Source: Podospora bellae-mahoneyi
Lineage: Eukaryota; Ascomycota; Sordariomycetes; Sordariales; Podosporaceae
Assembly (NCBI RefSeq): GCF_035222275.1
Contig: NC_085886.1
Location: 1,736,001 to 1,800,000 of the forward strand
DNA length: 64,000 nt
Direction: 5' to 3'
Below the pieces are notes generated by a model. It did not search any database. It was given only the letters and a program-made list of their open reading frames with translations, and was not told the DNA's origin. The position numbers and the translations under genes were made by a program. Numbering within the stretch: position 1 is the first letter of the stretch; each line of letters opens with the position of its first letter. Positions 55,137 to 64,000 of this stretch are shown here, piece by piece.

Positions 55137-56136
55137 GGCGGCGGTGCGCGGCGACCTTTTCGCTCAAGCAAACCACGAAGTGCCCGCTATGGGTAATTCA
55201 GAGGAATGAATGGAACAATCGAGATTTGAGATGGAAAAAATGCGCAAAAACACAAAAGAGAGTGGGTATGCCGCTGGAATGTGTCGCGGTAACTGGACCA
55301 TGGACGTGGTGACGAGTTCCAGCTTCCGATACCCAAAATCTGGCGGTGGACTTGGAGGAGGCTGGGATGGCGGGGCAACTGGTTGGCTTCCGATTTGTAT
55401 TTCCAAGCTGCCCTTGTGCCAGCTGTGCAACTTGGTTTCGGGCGTGGAGCTGCTCGTCGGCTCAGCTGGAAAACCGGGTGGCTGGACGTCAAAAGAGCGC
55501 AGGACGACAGGGAATAGCTTCAGTTTCCAAGGTGGACATCGTCATGGCCGGGAGGACTCCATCTCGAGGGAAACATTGAAGACCCTGATGCTGTCCAGCC
55601 TGCTTTGCCCACGCTCACAGAGCGTTGCTACGGAAGCGAGCTTGGACCACCTTCCCAGCCCCTTCGCGCCCCTTGTTTAGTGGGTCTGCCGTCGATTTTC
55701 TGGGGTTCTTGGCGCGTCTGTCAACTGACCTTGGTGGGGTGGCATGGTGGATGAGATAAGATAAGATGAACACCTGAATTCAGATGAATTGACTTCAGAT
55801 GTTCATCTCTCACCATTCTCCTGTCCGAGTGGACATGGCACTGACCTGATGGTGGTTAACTCAGCAAAATCTTGGCACCAATTGATACGAAATACGATTC
55901 CGACATGCGTCTCCAAGTTGTGGCTGCCGACGGCCAATCTTTGGTCTGCCCGCCCCGTCAATAACAATAGCAGCCTTGCCGCAGAGCTGCCATGGAAAGG
56001 TCACCGAGGTGAGGAGGCTTTGCTTTTGATTTCCGAGGGACATCTTGTTGGCCGAGATATATGGACATCGTGGGCTCTTCGACGGGAGTTCTAGTCTTCA
56101 CCTCTCCAAAGACCTGCTGGACACAACATCTCAAAA
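55137..56136. other. Divergent spacer between b561-type gene and the duplicated orphan
   Basis: No supported gene. The plus-strand open frame 55210-55680 has mixed composition without a known domain. Two copies of an ATTCAGATG/TTCAGATG motif with a partner CATCTGAA-like stretch occur at 55776-55804. The rest is unremarkable. Confidence 0.45.
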
Positions 56137-56928
56137 ATGGCAGATAATACCCTTGAAAACAACATGCATGGCTCTTCCAAGTACGCCACCCTTTCTTTCC
56201 ACAAAACGGACACCATCCGCTTGTTGGGTTTCCCAGCCAAGATCAAGTCAAATATGGAATCCGTGATTGCCTCGGTCTGGCAACCTGGCATTCAATCTAA
56301 TGGGCCATGTGGTGAGGCATTCGAATTCAAGTTGAAAGGGAAGCCGTGGGGATACTTTGGTAGTCAAGATGCGGTTGGAGGGATACGGCTGCTTCGGGAT
56401 CTTCTCGCCCTACTTTACAACCACTCCTGGGAACTTGTCACCTCGGCGATATGCAGCCGACGATATACCGCAAAGGACACTTTGATTTTCCGACGCACCT
56501 CACTTCCCTCAGCTGTTGTACCCGCACAGCCAGTTGAGTGGCTTGGATTGGCGACGGCTTTCTATGACAAGATTCGGATCGTATATGACGCAAAGAACGA
56601 CGGATGTCCAGGGACCGGGGCTGATCATGATCACCTGGGTGTTGTCATCATGAATCTCAAGAAGATGCTGGAGAGCCTGGACTACTTTGAGAAGGGTGAC
56701 TGGAGCCATGATTCGTTCGAGTTCAAGTTGAAAGGCCGGCCATGGCGGTCTAGAGGTGAAGCCTCTGTCAAGATGCGGCTAATGGTCTTGCGGCTGTTGG
56801 AGACGATGGAGTCGATGAGCTGGAGAGTGTATGCCACCATCTTGCAACGCACTGGGACTGACGAGGACCGGATGATGGATACCTGGTATTTTGTGAGAAC
56901 AAGACCAAGCGGCGAAAATGTCACTTAA
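56137..56928 (+). CDS. Internally duplicated 263-residue orphan protein
   Basis: Function unknown. A single exon with an ATG in the context AAAATGG. The protein consists of two related halves. Each contains the identical heptapeptide FEFKLKG followed by K/R-PW: at about residues 61-71 (AFEFKLKGKPWGYFG) and 192-202 (SFEFKLKGRPWRSRG), 131 residues apart. Each is followed by a Leu-rich helix (GIRLLRDLLALLYNHSWELV; MVLRLLETMESMSWRVYATI) and then a D-T-hydrophobic-F-x-R end (KDTLIFRRTS; MDTWYFVRTR). No signal peptide or membrane helix. The second half keeps more of the pattern. The gene stands alone between long spacers. I suspect a fungal family of small paralogues but cannot name it. Confidence 0.8.
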   Translation: MADNTLENNMHGSSKYATLSFHKTDTIRLLGFPAKIKSNMESVIASVWQPGIQSNGPCGEAFEFKLKGKPWGYFGSQDAVGGIRLLRDLLALLYNHSWELVTSAICSRRYTAKDTLIFRRTSLPSAVVPAQPVEWLGLATAFYDKIRIVYDAKNDGCPGTGADHDHLGVVIMNLKKMLESLDYFEKGDWSHDSFEFKLKGRPWRSRGEASVKMRLMVLRLLETMESMSWRVYATILQRTGTDEDRMMDTWYFVRTRPSGENVT

Positions 56929-57492
56929 TAATAAGTGAGTGTGACGAAATCAGACCAGAAAGTCCATCATTCCTTCCTCTCTTGAATTATAGACAGACAT
57001 ATCGGCCCACGCGGCTGCCCGTCCGAGCCGTACTTGCCTGCTCATTACACGCAAGCGGATAAGTCGGAAAGAGCGCTGTTCCAGTTGCACTTTCCTTTTT
57101 TATTCTCCGCTCCTTAGCCACGAGCTGGATCTTGACCTTCCAATTGCGCGTGGGGGTGAAAGATAATCACGTATTCGAATCATCAATCACTATATCCCAT
57201 ATCACTCGCCAAAGGCCTCACCACCGTCTGCTTTGATTGGACGCAGCACAGCAGCTTCACCATCGCCGAAGCCGGAAACCCAAAATCCCTCGTGTTTTTT
57301 ATACCTCAATATGGCACCGGACTCGAGGTAACTGGCATATTGTAAAGAGAACAGTCATTAACGTATATATTTTCAGTTCAGCTTTCGCTATACAATCATT
57401 TTGAGGTCTTTTGCCTTGTTTTGTCGTCAAGGGGATCCGAATACCCAACCGACACCAAACGCCATAAGCTCAAATTCAATATGTTTCCAGAT
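56929..57492. other. Convergent spacer
   Basis: No gene; 3' regions of the duplicated orphan (plus) and the Q/P-rich gene (minus). Confidence 0.55.
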
Positions 57493-60120
57493 TTAATGGT
57501 CCCGGGAATACCTTGCAGGGTATGTCGCGGTCCTCTTCGCCAACCCGGGCCTCAGGCCCTCATATCGAAAACCACCTACATCTACCGCAGAGTCTCTCCT
57601 GTCATGTCTCTTGACAAAATCGCCCCGGTCTCCCTCGCGATCTCTCGCGTACACTGGATCATCCTCCCGTCTAGGGAGCCGGTCAGCTCCTAATCTCACC
57701 CGCACAGTCTCATATTGTCTATCTCTGCCATCGTGAACAGACGGACGTCTAAGCCTGTCCTCGGCCTTGGGAGCATAAGAGACCGGGGATGCACGGCGGT
57801 ATACTCCGGAGCCACGCTGACGCTCCTCATAGATCTCCTCCTCGTCAAAGACGTCTGAATCATAGGCACCAGTGCCGTACTCGACGACATATTCAGTACC
57901 ATCATCCCGGCGCCGGTCAGTGTCTCGATCGACGAAGCTGCTCCGTCTTCGGTCCGCTGTCCTGCCCGACTCATATCGGTCAAGAGGCGAGGTTGGAACA
58001 AAGCTTTCACGTCTTGCTTCCATTCCCTGGACCCGCCTTACTCCAGAATGGGGTGTTTGAAGGGGCAAGGTGATTCGGCGAACAGGCTGTGTTGGAGCCG
58101 GGGACTGATGTCGCAGAACTTGTGGCGGAGATTGAGGGCGACTCCTCTTTGGGAGGATGATTTGGGGCTTGGCTGCCGCAGTCAGACGCTCGGCTAGCTT
58201 GAATGCTTCTTCCTGAGCATCAGCTCTTCCTGCCTCATAGGCATTCTTCTCAATCTCTTGGACATCGACCCGCGGACGCTCTTTCATGGGAAAGAGCGGA
58301 GGCGGCATTGGGGCATACATGCGCTCTGTCACCATGTGGTTGCTGACCGAATGTCGTCGCCCTTTAACGACGTGACGTTGCTGTGGTTGTTGCTGTGGTT
58401 GCTTCTGATGCTGCTGTTGCTGCTGCATCATTGGCTGCACCGGCATTTGTCGCGGGAACTTGGGTGGCATACCATGCGCTACGTTCTCCGTGAAGCGGGG
58501 CTGGGGGGAAGGGTTGTTCACAACCACATTGTTCGGCTTTCTTGGTCCAGCGAACTGAAGGTTATCGGGAAAAGATTCCTCGGACACAGCAGTGTCTGAA
58601 TCGTAATCTTCCTCGTCCTCGCTGAAGACTTCAGCTACCAGAGACTCATCTGTACTCGGACTGTCGGGAGGATATGCAAAATGGGGAGTTAAGGATGCAC
58701 GGCGTTGTGGAAGGCCCTGTTCAGTGGGGTGTTGCTTCAGGATACCAGGCTTGTGGGGCGTGTGTGTTACAGTAACGATAGGGCCATCATTCCCTCGGTA
58801 TACCGTCTGCCGCTGGCCCTGGGCCGTTTGAACTTGGGGGTGGCCTTGCTGTAAGGAGACAGGCCTTGTTTGGACTTGGCTTTGAACTGGAGGTCGGTAG
58901 TCGGCTTGCTGATCTCCTTGTGGCTTTCCTTGTTGATACCCTTGAGTATGTCCATGAGGATGCCCCTGAGGGTGGCCTTGCGGAAGGCCTTGCGGATACC
59001 CCTGCGGTGGCATTGGTGGTCGGCCTTGAACACCCGGGCTCTCGCCTCGATTTATGATGTTTGCTCCCGCCTGGTGTGGCGCATTCCGTGGAGCTTGAAG
59101 CGGAGGCTGGGGTGTTTGGCCGAACTGCCGGTCAACAGGCGGGACATGCTGATGTTGGTGCTGTGGTGGGCCGTGGTCCTGGCGATGCTGAGGGTGCGGA
59201 AGGGATGAAGAGTGTTGACCCTGTTGCGGTTGTTGCTGGTGATGCTGGGGGAGGCCTTGAACAGGCACCTGGAATCGTACATGACCCTCCTCTCGCACCT
59301 CATTCTGGTAGGCATATCTTGGCCTTGTCGAAGGCTCTTCAGCTCTGCCATACATGAGCATATGCAGATCCACCCCGGGTTTGGGTGCGGTCTTGTAATA
59401 GGCCGTGACGCTGGTCCGTTCCTCCTTCCTCTCTCTCGAGCGAGAGACGGGCGCTCCTCTTGACTTTGACCTCTTGTCCGAGTGTCGGCCACGGTGATGG
59501 TACTTTGAGCCCTTGGGATCTCGCTCATACCCCCTGCCGCGCTCTCTAGAGGTCTTCTCCTTCACCACAACCCAAACCCTATCTTCAATCTGGGCCACTT
59601 CGGTCTGGAAATAGTAACCGAATAACTGCTGAACCTCCTTTTGCACCGTGTTTATCTGGTCGAGGACATCCGCGTCCAGGTCGTTCAGCTTGTGAAGGAC
59701 CGGAACGGTGGTTCTGTTGAGCTCCCGCACCTTCGAGACGACCTGATCACTGGATGTCTCAGGCACATCTATTCGCTTAACAATCTCCCATCCGAGTCTC
59801 TTGCCAACTGAAACCTTTTCAAAGCGAACAACATACCAACGAGTGAGTTCGTCATACATCTCCTCGGCGGTGAATGGTGTCTCTTCTCGAAGATCTGAGC
59901 TAACAGCTGCAGGGGTGATGGATGGCATAGTGTGTCTAGCGATGATTGGATTCCCAATCTGTTGGGTCAGGACCGGTCCATCGTGATACCGGGTGGTCCT
60001 CGTCTGTGGGTGGATGGCATCGGTATTCTGAACAGGACGCTGTGGGGGGAGAGGCCGTCCAACAGGAGGTATCCCCGCAGGCCTTCGAGGCTCTTCGTGG
60101 AGGGTAAAGAAGTCGCCCAT
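57493..60120 (-). CDS. Q/P-rich 875-residue protein with a conserved N-terminal segment
   Basis: Function unknown. A single exon starting MGDFFTLHEEPRRPAGIPPV. The only ordered-looking part is residues about 82-192: PFTAEEMYDELTRWYVVRFE, KRLGWEIVKRIDVPETSSDQ, ELNRTTVPVLHKLNDLDADV, NTVQKEVQQLFGYYFQTEVA, ending in VWVVVKEK. It is followed by an Arg/Ser/Lys stretch, Gln/His/Pro-rich disorder, a local repeat of QG(Y/H/L)P-type units (GYPQGLPQGHPQGHPHGHTQ), an acidic patch (VFSEDEEDYDSDTAVSEESF), a Gln run and an Asp/Arg-rich tail. The N-terminal segment could be a helical adaptor; the rest may drive condensates. No zinc or membrane motifs. Confidence 0.82.
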   Translation of the reverse strand: MGDFFTLHEEPRRPAGIPPVGRPLPPQRPVQNTDAIHPQTRTTRYHDGPVLTQQIGNPIIARHTMPSITPAAVSSDLREETPFTAEEMYDELTRWYVVRFEKVSVGKRLGWEIVKRIDVPETSSDQVVSKVRELNRTTVPVLHKLNDLDADVLDQINTVQKEVQQLFGYYFQTEVAQIEDRVWVVVKEKTSRERGRGYERDPKGSKYHHRGRHSDKRSKSRGAPVSRSRERKEERTSVTAYYKTAPKPGVDLHMLMYGRAEEPSTRPRYAYQNEVREEGHVRFQVPVQGLPQHHQQQPQQGQHSSSLPHPQHRQDHGPPQHQHQHVPPVDRQFGQTPQPPLQAPRNAPHQAGANIINRGESPGVQGRPPMPPQGYPQGLPQGHPQGHPHGHTQGYQQGKPQGDQQADYRPPVQSQVQTRPVSLQQGHPQVQTAQGQRQTVYRGNDGPIVTVTHTPHKPGILKQHPTEQGLPQRRASLTPHFAYPPDSPSTDESLVAEVFSEDEEDYDSDTAVSEESFPDNLQFAGPRKPNNVVVNNPSPQPRFTENVAHGMPPKFPRQMPVQPMMQQQQQHQKQPQQQPQQRHVVKGRRHSVSNHMVTERMYAPMPPPLFPMKERPRVDVQEIEKNAYEAGRADAQEEAFKLAERLTAAAKPQIILPKRSRPQSPPQVLRHQSPAPTQPVRRITLPLQTPHSGVRRVQGMEARRESFVPTSPLDRYESGRTADRRRSSFVDRDTDRRRDDGTEYVVEYGTGAYDSDVFDEEEIYEERQRGSGVYRRASPVSYAPKAEDRLRRPSVHDGRDRQYETVRVRLGADRLPRREDDPVYARDREGDRGDFVKRHDRRDSAVDVGGFRYEGLRPGLAKRTATYPARYSRDH

Positions 60121-63100
60121 ATTGAAAGATCTTCAGGGTGTGAGGGGCTGGGAAGGGAAGCGAAGCTCTTGGCTTTTCAGGCTGTAGGTCTCGGACCAGC
60201 CAAGCACACCCAGGGGCAAACTCAAAAGGTTCAGAGGGAGAAGTAGTGTTTCAAAATTTTGAAAGGGCAAAGGGAATTCTGGTCTGCCTCTTTGGTTTGG
60301 GATGGGTGCTAGGAGCGGGCTGTGAGGACTTATACCCAGGTTTCTGGGATATGGCGATGGGGCTTGTAAGCTGACAAAAGATGCAGGGTAAATGCAATGC
60401 TAGGTGTGATTCTCTCCTAACGACACAAGTAAGGGGCGAAGTACTCAGAGTCTGGGGAAGTTGGCACATGAAGCGGCTCATCATCAAGAACAAGCTGGGC
60501 ACAGTTGCCGTGTCTTATACCTTTGCCCGGCATCTATGTACTGCAATCCAGACACTACCACACCATTACGCAACAAAATATCCCAACACGGAAACAGGTG
60601 TCGGTCACCCAGGCTGTATACCGGGGACGATAATGTCGTCGATCACTCTCCTACACAGACACTCTATCAAGCACGGCAAACTGCAGCCGCAAGGCGACCG
60701 TTTTGGCGCATGTCGGATGATGAACATGTTAGTTACTTCAATCTCAGATTGGATGGCAAATGAACGAGAGAGCTACGGAGGAACACGACCGGCAGATCAT
60801 CTTCGGTACATGAGAGCTTGGTGTAAGTGACAGCTTTACCAAAAGTACCTACCTAACTTCAACCGCATGTATGGCAAGGTCTCCAGCCCTCGAGCCGCAG
60901 ACACCATACTAACAGAAGTGCCCAGGAGAGAGATAACAGAAGTGGCCAGGAGGAGATAAACGCTACGTCAATCCCTCGGCTCTACCTGCATCAAATCGAC
61001 ACATCACCTTCAGACAGCTTTTGCCGGGCGAACAATTGCGAACCACCCTACGACCGATTTATTGGAACGGATGCCTTATTCAGAGGCGCTGCAAATTCGG
61101 GCACGAAGCAGCAAGGCCTAGTCTTCTAGCCTGGCATGTTAAAAAAGTCGTAGCCACAATATCGACGCTGCAGCCTTCTCACCTTCTATTCGCTCTCTCT
61201 CGGGGAATAGGCTGGCCACGGGCACAGCGCCTCTTGCCTTCCCCGCATCTTTCAGATCTCTCTCTCTTCTTGCCCGAGCTTACGTCTTGCCGGTGTTGGA
61301 TATGCCATCTCTGCTCTTTGAGAGGCCAGGATGAATACTTATATTGAGCTGACTTTCAAGAGATATTTGCAGGTGTATTTACGGCTCAATATTTCACTTG
61401 ACAGAAGCACCATATCTTCACATACCTCATGAGCCCTGTGCGGGACCGAAAAAGACAGCATTCCGTACTCTATGCTACCCCTCACCTGCACACCTTTCCT
61501 AGCGTCAGGATCCTACACCGCGACCAACGCTACCACCAGGTTATAAACCACCAACTTCCCTGCATAACGCCTGCAGCCTCCCGATTGCAGCTGACTGATT
61601 ATCGAGCGTCTGGGGCGCGCTTGAGCGTGCCTATCGGCAGATCACTCCGACGGCACGCATAACACGCCCTCATATCCTATTGCCCAGCTCTCGAGGGAGC
61701 TTTGATCTACGACGCCCGAGAAGCCTTGGGGATGGCACACATCATGCGGGCTTGCATTGAAATAGGTGGGGGTTTAGATGGCCCGCCCCCTCCTGGGTCG
61801 CCACCAGAAGGCGAGTAGCCCAACCTACGGTAGGTGGGGAAGGACAACGGCGGCACTGTCTCAAGTTGATAAGCATACTCGGAAGTAGGGGAATATCACT
61901 GGGTGGTGATCTGACTTGTTGGCCGTTGAGCAAGTATTGGACATGATACAGCATGAGTTGGGCAATATGGGGGGAATGCAGGCGACGACCAACAAATCTG
62001 GGCTGTATATCGACATCTTTCAACTGTACATGTCGGTAGGTGTGATCCCGGACTGCATACCTTGTTTGGGAATTCCCTTTTCTCGAACGATAAGCGAGGC
62101 TCGGCCAAAGTGCGAGTTCTTACGAGATTCGGGATGCGGCTCTCTTTTGAAACAGTTGTTGTAGCCTGGATTTCAGGATCATGTATGTCAGATTGGGCAG
62201 CAGTCTCAACACCATTTATACCATCGTTATCGTCATCATGACTATGAAAACCAACTATTGTCCTGATAGGTACCTCAGCACTTATCAACAAGCGGTCAAA
62301 TATATGCCAGAATCTTGATTGATACACATTCGTGATAGCCTGAAAATAGATTGACTTAATTTACATAGGGACTCTTGTGCACCCTTTACCCCCTTTCCGT
62401 TCCCCCATGTTTTACGGATCAGATCGTTGCCTGACGTGACCTGTCTGTCTGTCGCTCTCGGAAAGAAAAAGTTAGACAAGGCTGGATGTACAAGACAATG
62501 GTTCTTTCCCTCCCTTCCTTCCTCTCTTCCGTCCGGGGGTTTACAAGGTCAAGGTTAGTAGTAGGTATCCGGGGGAAAGGGTCATTCGCGGCGGGGGGGA
62601 GGAGGATGATCCAGAGGTAAGCGAAAAGTGGCACTTTTGTCCGACGTTTAACAGAGACAACGATGCTGGCTAACATGGGGGGAGGTAATATAGAATTCTG
62701 GAGGGATTTCTGGTCCCAGTGGACACGACATATTTAGGGGAGGTGTTTGTAGTCCGCGCGGGTTTTGATCATCATGGTGAATATCTCCCCAGTATAGATG
62801 TCCTGTTCATTGTTCGGATACCTAGGTAATCACTTACCTATCAGACGTGGCTATCCCATTCCTCCTGTAATATACCTCCCCAACCACTGCCAACGTTGGA
62901 TAATTATCTGGCACCTACCTACCTACCTAACTTGCTAACTACAGTAGTTGATCGTCAGTGAATCACACAATAACCACACCTCCACCTCAACTCCCTCTAA
63001 AGAACTTGAGAAACAGTTCCCCAAATAGCATTCTCCACCCCGCTTCTCACAACATATCATCTTCTCGTTGCTTTGAGCCAACTTTTGATCGTCTGCAAGT

Positions 63101-63936
63101 CTCAAAACATATTGATCAATATAGGAAAAAATCAATAGATCAACACAATAGCACGCAATCCTCCTCCTCCTCCAGCGCCATCCTTATCCCGCCCTCGTAC
63201 AACAACACATCGAATTCTCGTTGACAGCATTGATCGCCTGCCAATCCCCAGCATATTTAACATCCGTACCTCTCTGTACCACAAGGTCAGCCCCAAACAG
63301 CAGATCACCTCCCCATCCTTGCCAAACCCAGCCTCGGCGAAAAAACCATAAACAAACCACCACATATCTCTGCATCAAACCTCTCTACATGATGTCGCGA
63401 TCGCTTCTTGATTGTCAAAGGTCAAGAAGCGACGTCCAAATAAGAGCCTCTAGCGGCGTGGTACAACCCTGTCACAGCTCAGACTTACACAAGTCAACAA
63501 GGCACAGACACAGCGTTGATCTATCACAGCAGCAGACGTGAGACAAAGGGTAGTAGCATAGCTCCAAGACCTTTTCAGCAACAGCGGAACTTTGGAACCA
63601 CAGTCTGCACAACTGATATGACAAACCTCAATGTTTACACAAGCCGGATCTGGGTTTGTCCTGGCACAACTCCGTGGCACAAGCACCGGGCCGGCCACCG
63701 TGAAGCCAGATGCCGGTATTCCCACGTGTTTGAGCACTCAAGCGCTTCGCACAACATTAGCACTGGTTCAGCTTCCCATAGTAACCCAACTTCAGTAAAG
63801 AAGCAAAACTAATGTAAACTCCTTTGATTTTCACGATGCTAACTCTCACAACCAATCCGCCACCAGTAAACATTATGATCTACATGTACATTTCCTGAAT
63901 GCATGTTTTCCACAATCAACCACCATGATTCGTTGC
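60121..63936. other. 3.8-kb spacer at the right end
   Basis: No supported gene. 60121-60380 is the leader of the Q/P-rich gene. Open frames at 60381-60830 (plus) and 61896-62327 (minus) have no recognisable domains, unusual codon use and no splice partners. Short CTAC/CCTA runs appear near 62917-62928. An A/C-rich tract at 62950-63370 resembles promoter or leader sequence but has no following gene on either strand that I can defend. Confidence 0.45.
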
Positions 63937-64000
63937 TTACTGCTCGCCCTCATGTCCCTCCTCTGCATGCTCCACCTCAGCGTGTTCTTCCACTTGAGCC
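63937..64000 (-). CDS. Possible 3' end of a gene running off the right edge
   Basis: The last 63 bases on the minus strand read AQVEEHAEVEHAEEGHEGEQ then a stop at 63937-63939. Regular Glu/His/Ala content looks like a genuine acidic C-terminus. The opposite strand offers a short hydrophobic start (MIRCLLLALMSLLCMLHLSV at 63925) that could instead be a signal peptide. Too little is inside the window to decide. Confidence 0.35.
   Translation of the reverse strand, partial: AQVEEHAEVEHAEEGHEGEQ

Noticed and set aside
61896-62327. 143-codon minus-strand open frame with several cysteines
   Set aside because: Cysteines do not form a known zinc pattern and no signal peptide precedes them; likely chance.

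Overview
This window is nuclear DNA of a filamentous ascomycete, most likely a member of the Sordariales (Sordariomycetes). The evidence is short introns (about 50-110 nt) with GT..AG ends and CTAAC/CTGAC-type branch points, fungal Zn2Cys6 proteins, an intron-bearing nuclear tRNA-Ala, C/T-rich promoters, and the protein families found. I cannot name the species.

Layout. 0-10 kb is a housekeeping block: the 5' part of mot1 (minus, runs off the left edge) faces smc3 (plus) across a 2.4-kb divergent spacer, followed by the Hsp90 co-chaperone cdc37. 11-19 kb holds two proteins without a firm function: a long low-complexity protein with a Zn2Cys6 cluster in its middle, and a disordered acidic protein. 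A 2.6-kb spacer between them carries a decayed 21-bp periodic array and other degenerate repeats. 20-27 kb holds a secreted glutaminyl-cyclase-like M28 protein, a Pho85-type cyclin-dependent kinase, and a SAGA subunit Sgf73 whose reading frame is cut by one in-frame stop and then runs on for about 490 codons. 27.8-31 kb has an intron-containing tRNA-Ala, a 19-bp tandem array and an AT-richer, gene-poor stretch that looks like decayed repeat DNA. 31-39 kb holds a peroxisomal-type adenine nucleotide carrier, a NOSIP-like U-box/RING protein, a tafazzin-like acyltransferase and a Zn2Cys6 transcription factor. 41-43 kb has a G3BP-like NTF2/RRM protein, followed by a 5.7-kb gene-free stretch with a tRNA-like relic. 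49-60 kb has a PH-domain protein, kinetochore subunit Nnf1, a cytochrome-b561-type membrane protein with a very long disordered tail, an internally duplicated 263-residue orphan, and a Q/P-rich 875-residue protein. The last 3.9 kb is mostly empty; a possible gene 3' end lies at the right edge.

The genes do not form a pathway; they are mostly single-copy core functions (transcription: Mot1, Sgf73; chromosome segregation: Smc3, Nnf1; protein folding and kinase support: Cdc37; phosphate/cell-cycle kinase: Pho85 type; lipids and organelles: tafazzin, Ant1). I saw no secondary-metabolite cluster, CRISPR array or intact transposon. The observations most worth a second look are: (1) a sharp switch inside several genes from C-rich codons (CTC, CGC) to G-rich codons (TTG, AGG); (2) the in-frame stop in Sgf73; (3) a two-copy family of short stem-closed elements at 19.2 and 36.2 kb; and (4) the 21-bp periodic array at 14.2 kb. 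All splice structures were deduced by eye from frame continuity and splice consensus.
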